A stretch of DNA of 64,000 nt, taken from Takakia lepidozioides (lineage: Eukaryota > Streptophyta > Takakiopsida > Takakiales > Takakiaceae). Positions 25,618 to 37,910 of this stretch are shown here, in pieces; the first letter of the stretch is position 1, and every line of letters begins with the position of its first letter. Made by a program: the position numbers and the translations under genes. The notes beneath the pieces were generated by a model. That model worked only from the letters and a program-made list of their open reading frames with translations, ran no database searches and was not told the origin of the DNA. The stretch covers positions 48,810,042 to 48,874,041 of the forward strand of contig CM060734.1 of assembly GCA_030704615.1 (NCBI GenBank), written 5' to 3'.

Positions 25618-26835
25618 TCACCCTTGGTCTATTCTGGGATTATTTCTATAATCCTGATTCCCTGGCTGGTAATTCCCCCTTGGATTACCCTGATAGTTGC
25701 CTCTGGGATTGCCTTGGTAATTCCCTCTTGGATTACCTCTTCCTGCCATACCATTGTTATACCCACCAGGCCTACCATAGTGGTCCTGGTCATTGTTTCT
25801 TCTTGGCTGGGGCTGCACTTGATGCACCCTTACTTGCCTCGGCTCTCTTGCAGCTGTCCTTCTATTGTAATAACAATTCTCAGTAGAATGGTTATCCATT
25901 TTACAGATAGTACAGTGTTTCTCTTTCATGTGACATTCAGCTATGGTATGGCTTTCATTTTGGCACTTTGCACACCAAACACCCTTCCTCCAATGTGTTG
26001 CAGCCTCTGTGGCGTACTTTTTCAATATTTCTTCCAGTCTTTTTTCATAGTTGTCCCTCTTCAACTTTTCCTTCTTCTTGCTCTTCCTCCTGAGCTCTTG
26101 TTCTTCTTCCTCATCTGACTCATCTTCAGAGTCCTCATCATCCCTTTTATCTCTCCCGAGCATTAACAATTGCTCAATTCTGTTGGCTGTTTCGAATGCC
26201 TCCTCCACTGTATTATGAGGTAGCATATCCACTTTCTTTTGTAATTTAGGTCTTAGTCCACTCACAAACCAAATCTTTCTGTAATCCTGGTGCTGGTATT
26301 GCAGCCAACTTTTTCATCATTAACTCCATTTTCTCCATATATTCTTCAACAGTTTCATGCTTCTTTTGCCTCAACTGTAGTAAACTCCCATACACTTCAT
26401 CCTCAGTTTTGCTTGTCCTGAACCTGTTTCGGAATGCTGCACTAGGTCATTCCAGGTTAGGAAATGATTATTAGGAAACCTTGCATACCATTCACTTGTT
26501 TTCTTGATAAGCGAACAAGGAAACAGTCTCATCTTGGCATCATCGTCATTCTCATTGTTCACAATACACATGTGCTCAAATTGGCTGATGTGTACATCAG
26601 GATCCCCTTTTCCTGCATATATTGGAAAATGTGGTTTTGCCCGTGTTGGAGGTATCGCCATCTGTGGCCCTACACCCTGCCCTTTGACAGGTGCTAGTCC
26701 TCTTGTTGGTGTTGGTCCTTGAGGACCTACTGCTGTAGTGGTGAAACTCCCACCAGGTGTTGGCCCCTGAGCACTCCCTGCTACTGGCCCCCCTGTACTT
26801 GCAGTACCCTTAGCTTCAGTTGCACTACTTCCCAC
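25618..26835 (-). pseudogene. Gag of the Tat-like element
   Basis: The capsid-like part reads FPIYAGKGDPDVHISQFEHM, MRLFPCSLIKKTSEWY and NNHFLTWNDLV. After a frameshift near 26450 and its reversal before 26265 it continues SGLRPKLQKKVDMLPH. There are two CX2CX4HX4C zinc knuckles: CAKCQNESHTIAEC and CTICKMDNHSTENC. The tail is a repeated GNPRGNYQ stretch at 25618-25690. Confidence 0.8.
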
Positions 26836-27954
26836 ACTCCCTATCCCCCCAGAGCCAGATCCAAGCTGCCCGCCTGATCCCCCTTAACCGACACCTTTAT
26901 TGGCTTGTGATCCAAGTGCTTCACTTGATCCAGGTCCAATAGGTTGGGATGTCCTAGTTGTAGTCTCAACCTCAATTGTTGGGTCTACTTCTTCTTACTC
27001 TTCATCTTCTAAATTCTTCTCTCTGTTTTCATTTTCCAAGTTCTTCTCTTGGATTTCTTCTTCCTCACTCATATAACTCAACTGAAGTGGTGTTGGAGAG
27101 TCTAAACTCTCCGTTGGCTCTGCCACATCTTCCTCTCCTTCTTTGTTTTGTATTTCAGAAACTGGAGTTCCTGCTCTTGGTGTTTCATGCCAACTCTGAT
27201 CAAAGATTTATGTCAAATCTTTAACCCAGGGATGTACCTCAGATCTTTCCCCTCGTGGCTGATCTTCTTCTTGTACCAAATCCCTTAATCTTTCTTGTAA
27301 AGAATAAGGAGTGGCATCCAACTCTGGTTCTTCTGCTATGGGTGATGTACTCTCTGGCCTTAATGGTATGAGAGGTCCAGATGATTCCCCTATGTCTATT
27401 CCTCTCTCCTAGAGATATGGATAATTAGCTTTCTTCTGTAATATCTCTCGTATATGCCTGGATTTCTTTCAAGCTTTAATGCACCATTGGCTATACTAGA
27501 AGGCTCCGTTACCATATAACCATATGGCAAGCACGTCTGAAAAGTTGTTCTTGGTGTAAGTTTGATCCACAAGATATCCTTAGGAATCCAATTCTTTACT
27601 AGTACAAGTTCTTCATGCATGTGAGTGTAAACATTTACCTTCCGTACCTCCCAGCTTTCAAACTCCACTCGTTTAATGGATAGCAATGCTAAACCAGTGT
27701 TGGTAACCAACTTGCTCTCCCTCTACAAGCCACTTGATAAATCTTTATCACTCATTTCTCCAGACCCCACTCTGGATCAGCATCATGCACTCTCTTAAGA
27801 ATGTTTTCCTTGCAACCGTCTAGCAATTCCAAGAACCGTTTGGACAATCTTTCTTTCTCAGTTTCACAGGGAATTTGATTCACATCAAATTCTTTGATTC
27901 TCCATTCACCATGATCCTACCAGATGCCTGTCACGTCTGGTTGTTCTTGACTCA

Positions 27955-27974
27955 GTTCCCCAGTATGGTCGCCA
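27955..27974 (-). other. Primer-binding site of the Tat-like element
   Basis: In element sense the sequence TGGCGACCATACTGGGGAAC follows a CA-ending LTR with a two-base spacer. It is close to the TGGCGCCGTTGCCGGGGA-type site usual in Tat/Athila elements. The tRNA partner is not determined here. Confidence 0.6.
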
Positions 27975-27976
27975 AA

Positions 27977-28627
27977 TGTCGAGCGGCTTTTACTCACCCA
28001 TCCCTTAGCTATCCGAGGTGGAAACTCCAAGATAGAAGAGTTGGAAATCTCTAAGTACTCAGTCCGCTCAGAACAATCAGTCATGACCTACAACTAGTGT
28101 ATCATGGGGGTGCTTCCTATTTGTATTCCTTCTCGCATTCATGTTAGCAATTTACCTTACTGTCTATGATTAAGTATCAGATTACTTCTGCAATCTACCA
28201 TGTTCCAACTACTCAGGCATTCATTCCACAGCTTCACTCATATCTCTCTACACGGTGTAAATATGAAATAGGAATCATATTAATATCTATCATGTATCAG
28301 GCTGAAGCCATGGTGTCTCTAATCTGCTCTATAGTGCTTCTCTACAGCTTGCATGAATCAAGCATCATCTCGTAGTATCTCTTCCTCTGTGTCATCTTCA
28401 TCCCTATGCTCCAAGATCGTGCTCTTCGCCTGATCTCCTCCATTGATGTCCAAGAAGTGATCTCAAAAGTGACCCCCTCCATGTCGCTACTCTGCCTATT
28501 CTACCTACAAGCTGTTCTAACCGCCTAACTAACTAACTGTCATCCAAGACAGAATGCATGTTCCCTCTGTAGATGTTGTTCCCACACAGTCGTTCTCTGC
28601 CAATGATAACCGTTCCCTGTGAACGCT
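27977..28627 (-). repeat. Probable 5' LTR of the Tat-like element (outer border unknown)
   Basis: Sequence directly outside the primer-binding site, starting tgtcgagcggc in plus orientation. Its far end cannot be fixed because no second copy was found. Nothing coding is seen here. Confidence 0.4.
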
Positions 28628-28858
28628 GTGACGGGCTGTGCCAAGCTGTGCCGAGCTGTGACTGGCTATGTCGGACTGTGGCTGGCTGTCGGGTTGTGTT
28701 AGACTGTGATAGACTGTGTAAGGCTATGTAAGGCTATGTCATGTTGTGACAAGTTGTGTCAAGCTGTGTAAGGCTATGACAAGTTGTGTCAGGCTGTGTC
28801 AGGCTGTGACAGACTGTGTAAGGCTGTGCAAGCCTGTGACTGACTGTGTGAGCCTGCC
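28628..28858. repeat. Degenerate minisatellite of GGCTGTG/AAGCTGTG words
   Basis: About 20 head-to-tail imperfect units of 10-11 bp around agctgtg / aggctgtgt / aggctatgt. The antisense frame translates as repeated SLTQPDTTCH-like words and is not a gene. Confidence 0.85.
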
Positions 28859-30072
28859 TACCACCCCTAAAGCATATGTCTGTCACCACTAAGGCCTCTG
28901 TTGGTCTGAGTCTACCATCAGTAAGTCTGCGCAAAATTAAGGGTAGCCCACAGAACCCGTAAAACTGTCTAAGTCCCAGACAGCCCTCTAACATCTATTG
29001 TGATGCAAACGTCACCTGGACCAGTCCATGGTCTGTCGGGTAAACATTGTCATTGTAGCAACCTTTGGATAGGGGAGGGCAATGCATCAATTAGTTTGAT
29101 GCACTCCAAACCCCCAGATAGCCACTGGAAAACACTCAAGACATAGAAACACTCGTTCTCCTTTGCAGGGTCAAGCCCAATCGTATGCGGCCCCCACTCC
29201 TCATTCGGGGCACACATGAAGCAAGAGCGCAATACCACAATATTAGGGAGCTTTGCACCTTCGTTCTTGATCTCATCATAGAATCCACACCATGCGACTC
29301 TAGAAGCGGATTCGTGAGCCCTGAGAATTACATCCCCTTTCAATGGTTTGGTCCAATCCACCAAAGCATCCAACAAGGAGATGCGAGACCGCACCAAGCC
29401 TCTGAGGTCGCCCACAAGCCCATCATCGCGTCCCACTGCAACTGTCCCCTCAAACACAAGTTGTCATGATACAAACATTGCGGAAAGCACAAATACAGTA
29501 AACACAGTTTGATCAGAGCAGCCTCCCACTCTGCCTCCCCTGTGGAAATACTGTAACTTAGACAATGGTGCAAATGGAGACAGTGGAAAACAACAGGAGG
29601 TCCAAATCGAGAAAGTGCACAATACGGAGATACAGTACATCGAGGCCGTGTGCAGGTGCAGAATGTTCAGTGTCACCTGTGGGCTACGCAGTGGAACGAG
29701 GGAACACAATACAGATCGTGCGAGGTAACATCTAAAAACTGGAAGGAAACACGAAAACACAGCAGGAGAGATACTGATGACTGAACGAGGAGAGGAACGC
29801 AATATGTATGACTGGTGCAAAGTGTTGGAGTCGTACAAGGCAAGGTGGCGAGAAAGAGGAAGGTCGTGGCGGGAAAATCAAGACTTCGATTTGAACTACG
29901 TAGGGTTTGAACCCCAGGCTGAACTGTCGTGCTTCCCACTCTGCCGAGCCTTTTTGTGGGAATATGCGGGAGTGTGTGTTTTGGGCTAAGGCACTTGGCT
30001 CCTTCGATGGCCTATACCGTTACAGTGCTACACTGTGGAGTGCGTACTTGTTAACATTGCATCTGTGCTTCA
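28859..30072. other. Unassigned, possible gene relic
   Basis: A 135-codon minus-strand frame (29457-29050) contains a protein-like run (WTKPLKGDVILRAHES, CGFYDEIKNEGAKLPN) but no family I recognise. No other feature was seen. Confidence 0.3.
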
Positions 30073-30897
30073 GTGCAGCTAGAGTCATTTCCTCTTTTCT
30101 CAGTGTCTCCCCACGAAATGCCTTACATTTCAGCTGCTTCGGCTTCCACTCTGCAGGTTAGTGTGCAGGATGCCAGGGACATTTCCGAACCCCTGCACCC
30201 GACAAAGGTGGGGACACGCACTCTACTTGCAAGCATACTTTTCGGCCCTGCGATGGCGAAAGAGGTAGGACTTGATGGCATTGTAGTCATGCACAAGGGG
30301 AATGCCCCTAAGTCATATGGCATTCAGTACATCACCATGGGCGTCCATCTTGCCATATGGAATGTGGTGGCTAGTGTAGGTGAGGACAGTGGGTTCAATG
30401 TAGACAAGACAAAGAGAGCACGAATTTTGGGGGAGCATGTGTGGATGGAGGTGAACATTCGGGAGGGGTAGAATAGGTTTTGGGTTGTGGAGGTAGATGA
30501 CTCCAATGTCCTTCAGAAGGCACATGTTTCTAATTTGAGGAAGTGCCTGGATCGTGTTGGGAGTAGCCTGCTCGTGAAGGGCACATTCACCATGCGCTTC
30601 AAGAAGCAGTTTCATGCTGGAGAAGCACCGTAGACCGTGCCTTGGTCCGTGGGCATCACCCCCACTGAAGCTTTCATTATGGACAGGACGGACTTTGTGG
30701 AGAAAACAGGGTTGGAGGAAGTGAATGAGAACCTGGCTGTCCTGAGGGTCAATCCAGCTTTGTCTGTGTTGTTGAAGGGAGGGAGTGGAAGTGGAAGTGG
30801 GAATGGAAGACCTTCAAAACAGGGTCATGACTGTTCCTCGTATAGTAATGATGGATTGAGGTACAATGTTGATATCTCTTGGCCACATGTGGAATGA
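30073..30897 (+). pseudogene. Unrecognised reading frame with two internal stops
   Basis: One frame runs about 275 codons, broken only by TAG at 30469-30471 and TAG at 30631-30633. It includes LLASILFGPAMAKEVGLDGI, WNVVASVGEDSGFNVDKT and a Ser/Gly run GGSGSGSGNG. The coherence across two stops suggests former coding sequence. The product is not recognised, and a retroelement or transposon ORF is possible from the surroundings. Confidence 0.35.
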
Positions 30898-33739
30898 TGC
30901 AATGGGCACAATGATATTTTGACCCGCTTTAGTTTGATGTTTTGTTTCAAGTGTACATGAAGTTGAGCATCCAGTTTTGTGAAGATCATACATTTCCATT
31001 GCAGACTGTGATGCAGTGCAAAGATGAATGGGGCTAGGTTGAAACTGTGTTGCATTGCTTATGAACAATAAAATTGGTGCAACAAATGTAGCACAACTGA
31101 CAACATTGTTCACTATCTAGTGTTCCCGGAAGAATAGGTGAAAGGTTGCACATGTTCAGTCAGGTAATAGGGGTAGCACGTGTATGCTCTGCAACCTAAT
31201 TTCAAACAAGAAATAACACACTAATGATGTCAGAGTTGTGAAAAACATCTGCCTCATCCGATCCTTCGTGCGAAGTATCTTGAATTGAAGACTGTGCTTA
31301 TTGACAGGGAATCTAGCCTCACAGAGCATCGTAACCCAGCATTGTCTGAAGAGTATTGAACGCACAATATTATAGCAAATATAAATTTTGTATAGTCCGT
31401 GTTCTCAACTGTCCAGCAAGTCCATGTTTATAGTCCATGCTATGCGTCAGGTCATTTCCAGGTTGTGGCAATGATGTCTGTCTTTGGGTTATACAGTGTA
31501 AGGGTCTTACAAGAAGCCAACCACCGATTTGTGTGTTGAAATGTCAGTTTGCACTGTCACGAGCCATGTTGACTAGAAAGTGTGTTGGTAGGCTTAAAGT
31601 AGCATCCAACAAGCATTGCAACTCTGAAGTATATATGGTTAACGATCAGGATGAATGGACTGGGAGATTCATAACCACAGTCAAAGAAGCATTGGAAGCA
31701 TTCTATGTTGAAAGAGGAACCAATTAAGTGTGGGAAAACAAAATTGAGCGTGGAGAGACATAGTTGTATTGGTGGCATGACGAAACCAGGGAGTGCCATA
31801 GGTGAAATTGTTAAAGACAAGTCATTGTCACATGATATGCCATGAAAAGGATTGGGAATGCTTATAGGCAAATGCTAAACAACTACTCGAGATAAAGTGC
31901 CATATTAGAAAGGTGAAAGTATTTGGCATGTCATCATAAGAAACTTTCAATGCTAAGCGAGACGAGGTTCCTGTCACTTCACCGGTACATGCGAAGTGTA
32001 AAGGAAGAAAACAAACTTGCATGAAATGAGTGTAAAGTGAAGACAGTGTCCAAAACTGGAATCCGAAACAGACTATCAGATGTATGTCACATCGTTCATT
32101 ACAGTAGCTGGACACCTGCAGGCTGTGTACAATTTGTTTTCGGGCGAACACTTGGTTGCTGATATGGGATCAACTGCACTATGGAATTGACCATGGGGAG
32201 TGCTTGAAAACTCGTAGGTGTTTAGGGAATATCATAGGATTGTAAGGTAGTTGTTTGTGTTTTTCCCTAACCGCTACTACAGGCACATTGTTTGCAGCAC
32301 CTCTCTCTGTTTTTGCTTTGTTTCCTGTTTCTTCACACGGTCATTGAAATGCAATTTCGGGATTGGTAGAATGAAGTGGTTGGGGATTGAAAACAAGGAG
32401 ACCAAACAAATGTGCCCCACATGTATATTTTCCCTTGATGTCTTCCCTTGTATGTCTTCCCTACATGCAATGTATGTTTGCACTGAAATATTAGCACTGA
32501 CATGTCCTTCCATTTTTGGAGGAAGGTGGTGTTGCATTGGTCAACTATGCAAAATCTGCATTCAATTTACTTAACAAGTAATCACCCCTGCAAATACAAC
32601 GGGTAGTTTTGTTGGTGGCGCACGGCACATCTTTCTTGTGTGTATGCTTTGCCGGTACTTGGCAAGACCACAGTTCTCTCATGTGTCTGAAATAAAGTAC
32701 AAAAACTCACACCCACTATCCTTACAAAAACATACATACAGTAATAGACTTCCACGACAAAACTGTGTTGCTGTGCCAACACAAGCACAAGAAACAAACA
32801 TCATATAAAACATCAAAAAAGTTATTGAACCCCAAACAAACGGCAGGCAAGAATGATGATGAGTGTAGGGTAAGCACGGAGGTAGTATTTCTGCAAACAA
32901 GGAACTGCGTTACAAATTCATGTGTACAAGGCACTCCTGCCTCCTGCACCCCCATGGCTCCAATCATGGAGATGGTGTATCCCACATCCACCAACATTTT
33001 GTCCGCAATCAATCTGGAAGACAATGGCTTGCATGTTCCTGAAAACAATGCTGTTTACAAACCCTAGTTAGACATGAGTATGCACCACCACCATCTGTTC
33101 CTCCTCGTCTATTGTATAGGCGACCTCCAAGGCAACCAGCTCTATTGTAATACAACGCACATCCCCAACCATGTTGATTATTTTCCCAGACTTTGTCTTG
33201 CCAGTGGTAAGACTCCATCTTCGAGAGTATGTACATCCTCAGTTCCGGCAACTCCATTGGAGCAACTACATGGAGGACTCGCTGCAACAACACGATACCA
33301 CAAGCTTGGGATCCTGCCATTGCGTAGGGCTACAAAGATGTTTCAAAACAGATCCAAATGATGTCGGGGTACAAAAGCGATAAACGTAATACAACGAAGA
33401 CTAAAGAACGAACACTGCAGGGATGTGGAGGAAGGAGCACTACTACAGGAAATAACCTTGCAAGCAATCAGAGTGCCGCCTACGAGACCACAACGAAAGG
33501 AGAGATACAACAACAGCAGAGAAGAGAAGAGACAGAACAACACAGAAGTACAGATAGGAAATGCATGTTACAATGATGACATTATATACAATCCACTGTG
33601 GACACTATGTCTCGACAGCATAAGAGGTGCAGCCTGAACCCTAATGAAAAATCATCTTATGTAGGGAAATATTGAACGAAAAAATGGTAATTTAGTACAA
33701 TCATCCTTTTGAGATAAAATATAATAAAATACAATATCA
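30898..33739. other. Long stretch without recognisable gene
   Basis: Only short overlapping frames on both strands. None carries a known motif and none can be joined by convincing splice signals. Probably decayed repeat sequence. Confidence 0.4.
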
Positions 33740-34020
33740 TAATTGTGGAGACTGTGCCTCGACAGTCTAAGCGTTTCAAAACCCTAATGAAAAACATTCA
33801 AAAAAAAGACATTGTGTAGAATGTGCCTCGATAGTATAAGCGTTTGAGAAACGTAATGAAAATCATCCAAAAACATACACAGTGGACATTGTGCCTCGAC
33901 AATATAAGCGTTTCAAAACCCTAATGAAAATCATCCAAAAACATACACAGTGGACATTGTGCCTCGACAGTATAAGCGTTTCAGCACCTTAATTGAAATC
34001 ATCCAGAAACATAGATAGTG
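33740..34020. repeat. 68-bp tandem repeat, four units
   Basis: The word gtgcctcga recurs at 33754, 33823, 33891 and 33959 (spacing 69, 68, 68). Each unit continues cagtataagcgtttcaaaac, cctaatgaaaatcatcc and aaaaacatacacagtggac. A diverged fifth unit lies near 33600. Confidence 0.92.
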
Positions 34021-34740
34021 ACCACCGACAAATCATCGAAGAATTCATGCAATTCAGATATATAAGACAATTAAGCACAACACAATGTCATTTCCTGGTT
34101 GAGAAATACAATGGACACATTGGTAACATTTGTCCCAAACTGCTGTGTAGTTGGAAGTTCTGTTGGCCCCCGGGGACAATGTGTTCAATTCCACTTGCAC
34201 GACTACTTCATGGACAAAATGTATCAATGATTGGACGTGCAGCCATGGCAGTCGCCAAGAAAAGAGGAAGACAATCATGGTTTTGTTGTTAAAAGAACAC
34301 ACAACAGCAGTATTCACAGATTTTAGGGACATAGGTGCCAGAAAATTTGATGTCACTTGAACAGAAGACTTGCAATATTGACAGTGTAGCCTCACAGAGT
34401 ATCAGAAGTCCGCATTGGGTAAACATGTCATACAGTCCTTCCGGATCCTCAGCATGTCGCTCACATTGTATTGATCCATCTTCCAGGGTCAATGATGGCA
34501 CGTACACTTACTGTGATGTTCAGACGATGTCACCATCACGAGTCCGCTGAAGGCATATGTGCATGCATCCTAGGCTACTCCACTGGTTTTTCCAGGGAAT
34601 TGCCTTCGCACATACGTACATAATGTTTTCAAGACATTCTGCCTCTGCAGTGCCTTCATATGCTTTCCTCCTCCGCTTAATTGCAGATGTTCTCTTCTTA
34701 AAAAAATTTTAAGTACCCTTCAACTGACAGTAGCTTTTAT

Positions 34741-34975
34741 TTAGGTATCATCAAACGTGCTGAACGATGACAATACAAGAAGTTTCAGCTTTACAACATG
34801 GTAGTATGTATGGTGTACTCATTTTTTTTTTGGTGACAAGGATTTCCATTCGGACTCATTGTATTCAGGTACCATCGAACGTGGTGAAAGATGACTATCC
34901 AGTAAGTTCCAACTTTACAACATGGTAGTATGTATGGTGTACTCCTTTTGTTTCTGGCGACAAAATGATATATCT
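34741..34975. repeat. Imperfect tandem duplication, 123-bp period
   Basis: Two units beginning ttaggtatcatcaaacgtg (34741) and ttcaggtaccatcgaacgtg (34864) share tttacaacatggtagtatgt. They are diverged, so the duplication is old. Confidence 0.85.
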
Positions 34976-35357
34976 TGTTTTCCAACACTGCTTTGATTTG
35001 TCTTTGAACATTGACGCTTTATTGTTTCTCTTTATGTGGTTATGATGTTCTTGTGTATTGAATCTCGTTTTTATGCTTGTGTGGTATAATATTTGGTGCA
35101 CGCTACTTACAGTCTCCCTCCACCTCTTGCTTTCAACATGCCTATCCATCCACAAATGAATGCTGAATGCTTCCTCATAACGTTGCAGTCTATACACAAC
35201 AACATTTTGAAAATCAACACACACAAAGCACCATATGCTTGACTATATAAATACACATTTCCCACAATATGTTGTGTTCATTGCTCTGTGACACTGTTTT
35301 CTGCAGCACGTAGACACCTTCAGTCATTGTACAATCTCTTCTTTGGCGTGGTTCAAG

Positions 35358-35717
35358 TGGGCAAGGGTGGCCGTTTCCTGCTAGCAAGCCCAGTCTGATT
35401 CGGGTTTGTGAATTGTGAATGTCTTACCTAATTCCCGTGCGCAGTGAACAAGTGTAGGGCCACCAGGTGTTTGCGGCAGTTGGACGTTGCCATCTGGAAT
35501 GTGCTTGACAAGCAACATGGAACTGCAAACAAATCCCTGGGCAAGGGTGGCCGTTTCCTGCTAGCAAGCCCAGTCTGATTCGGGTTTGTGAATTGTGAAT
35601 GTCTTACCTAATTCCCGTGCGCAGTGAACAAGTGTAGGGCCACCAGGTGTTTGCGGCAGTTGGACGTTGCCATCTGGAATGTGCTTGACAAGCAACATGG
35701 AACTGCAAACAAATCCC
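35358..35717. repeat. Perfect 180-bp tandem duplication
   Basis: 35358-35537 and 35538-35717 appear identical base for base (both start tgggcaagggtgg and end gcaaacaaatccc). It lies in the 3' part of a transposase relic. The lack of any difference means a very recent duplication or an assembly artefact. Confidence 0.93.
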
Positions 35718-36430
35718 CCAGCCGTTTGTTTCTGACAAATCCCATACGCTTTCGCATCAGACATGTACAGTAATGGGTAAGGACATCACCAGTGAGTTCG
35801 GATATGAGCCAATCTACCCTTCTGCTAGTCAAAACACTTTGGTGCACTTCAATTGCACTTTGAGGTTGCTATGATAAGCTTCTATGGCAGCATTAGTATC
35901 TTGAGAGGCATGTGGTATGTTTCTAGAACCTTTCATCCACATTTTGCTTTCGGGAAACCACTCGTGTCCATGTAGTCGCAGAATACAGTCTCGTTGCAGG
36001 GGTACTCCTCCCCGCAGGAGATGATTTGGTATACTGCCCAAGCCTCACCTGCATCCCCAGATGTGTCTTTTCTGTCGTACATGTTGTCTTTTCGTCGTAC
36101 ATGATTTGTCTTTTCGTCGTACATGATCTTTGCAAGATCCTGCAACACCGGCCGTACTTGTGGATCTCTGATCTTGGAGACCACATTCTGTTGCCAGGCG
36201 TGCGAACATGCCACAAACACAGGAAATTGCACAACCCCCCCCCCCACACCAGCTTGGTTTGTGAGATTGAATGACTATAACACACTGTGTGCACGTTGGA
36301 TAGTGAAAGGAACCCAGTGTAGAGGCAGATTCACCTGATAGCAGCGATTTCCCGCACTGTGTCGTCGACAATGAAAGCATTGGGGCGTCAGTCGCCTTGG
36401 ACACTTTCCTTTGCTGGTTTATGCACATCC
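35561..36430 (-). pseudogene. MULE-like transposase relic
   Basis: Minus-strand fragments in shifting frames follow one protein: CLWHVR-like block and VVSKIRDPQVRPVLQDLAKI (36247 frame), NIPHASQDTNAAIEAYHSNL (36041 frame), SRRVDWLISELTGDVLTHY (35847 frame), then GGPTLVHCARELGKTFTIHK (35764 frame). The NIPHA.QDTNAA.E.YH.NLK signature followed by a DWL..LTGD.L.HY block is typical of plant MULE/SWIM-type transposases upstream of the zinc finger. At least three frameshifts make it non-functional. A short repeat of gtcttttcgtcgtacatgat (36063-36127) sits inside it. Confidence 0.65.
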
Positions 36431-37281
36431 AAGTCGTAGATCTGTGCTTTGCACCTTTCCGTGATTATGTACGCGACTGGATACCATTCAACCACTCATC
36501 AAACCTATCATGTGTACAAGGACACTACAAGAACAGCATGCAACATAAATGATCAGGAAAGACAGAAGAGTGAGGGACCCAAATTGTGATCATGTAGGAC
36601 AATATTATAGCTCTATCCTCAAGCAAATGGTGATCCTGGGACCAACCTTCTTCTCGTTTGTCCCGAATGTTGCATCGCATGCCACTATGCGAGAATGTCC
36701 GTCTCTCATTGTTGTTGTCTTTTTTTCTGCCAGTTCCTGGCGGTATGCCCAACCAAAAGAAGGTCCAGTTTACAGACCAAGCGGGTGATTGGACTCTTCC
36801 TAGTAGTAGAAAACACTGTCAGGGTTTGCCTCCACCCCAATTCGCACACTACAAGCATCATTTGGGTGCTTTTTAAGTGTTTCCTCATCACACTTTTGGC
36901 AATGTTGCGGTGTCCCAGAAGCAGGAAAGTGTCAACGAGCTGCCTCCAAGCCAGCTTCCATATTTCCTTCACCCAGCTGCAGTGCTTCACCAGGATTCTT
37001 GTTGATCTTAGTCCAAGGCGTCAAGTTTTGTAGTACCCATGCTTTCAGTTCTCTTCGCTGATGTGGGGGCCATGCAACCCGACCACAATCATGTCTGCCC
37101 ATGGGATATGTCTCCCGCCCGATTTACGTGCCTCTTCTTGTAGTATACCAACTCTGCGATTTCTGGTCCAAATAGCTTGCTTGACTGCAAATCAGCATAC
37201 ACTCCCCGCTTTAGGCCTTCACCAGATTTCGTTTTGGACGCCTCAGACCTTTGGTTTTTGCTCCTTAAACTTTTCAACAAC
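36431..37281. other. Further decayed transposon sequence, unassigned
   Basis: Probably the 5' part of the transposase relic on the minus strand (short pieces such as ERRTFSHSGMRCNIRDKREE), but no clear catalytic motif could be placed. Confidence 0.3.
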
Positions 37282-37480
37282 CTTGCCTTTCTACCCTTCT
37301 TCTTTAGAGGTTTGGGTTTCCACTTCTTTCACTGTTTGGGTTTCCACTTCTCTCGTTGCCATGGTGGAGTACCTCCAAGACAACGGTTCAACACTCTTGC
37401 CTTTCTACCCTTCTTCTTTAGAGGTTTGGGTTTCCACTTCTTCGTTGCCATGGTGGATGTAACCTCCAAGACAACAGAAG
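37282..37480. repeat. Tandem repeat, about 114-bp period
   Basis: The block cttgcctttctacccttctt plus ctttagaggtttgggtttcc occurs at 37282 and 37396. The block cgttgccatggtgga and acctccaagacaac also recurs. Within unit one the phrase tttgggtttccacttct is itself doubled. Confidence 0.88.
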
Positions 37481-37910
37481 TCTTGTCCTCTGGCCCGAAT
37501 GAGCAGTGGTACCTAAAAGAAAGAACCTTCCATTAATGGAATGAAAGGGGAGAGCGCCTGAAAGAGGAGGGTAGCTACCGTGTGAGCAGCTCACGTGAGC
37601 ACGCTCACGCTTTAAGTGGTAAACGTGAGCAAAATCCCTTAAGCGTGAGCAGATTAGTGAGTGGGAGCCTACAACCGAGGGAAGAAGAGAGCCTATTGTC
37701 GTGGACAAAACCTACACTGCACGGACGCAATCTCCACCCCATTCGACGGAAGAATCCTTGCTGGGTGACGACCATATGGTACGAATGTGCGATGAAAAGC
37801 TGCTGGATGAATGGTTTTGAGATGAATTAAAAAGGGAATGGATGAATGTTGGATGACTTTTGGATGAAAAATGAGCGACATAAATGAACCATGGTGTGTG
37901 TGCAGGTGCT

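Larger units (their letters stand above)
18179..27976 (-). mobile_element. Tat/Athila-like Ty3 retrotransposon with third ORF, interrupted
   Basis: In element order (right to left): PBS, gag with two zinc knuckles, protease, RT, RNase H, integrase, then an extra ORF. The RT active site reads FLDDFSVYN and the PBS resembles the TGGCGCCGTTGCC type, both characteristic of the Tat/Athila branch, which often carries additional ORFs. The integrase is broken at about 22149 by a plus-strand Ty3 fragment (20298-22148), and the element continues to its left. No 3' LTR could be matched near 18 kb, so that end appears truncated. Confidence 0.75.

Noticed and set aside
25618-25690. GNPRGNYQ repeats as an antifreeze- or silk-like protein
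   Set aside because: They are in frame with the Tat-like gag after its zinc knuckles and are simply its low-complexity tail.
33590-34020. Possible CRISPR-like array
   Set aside because: Units are contiguous 68-bp tandem repeats without unique spacers, in a eukaryotic genome.
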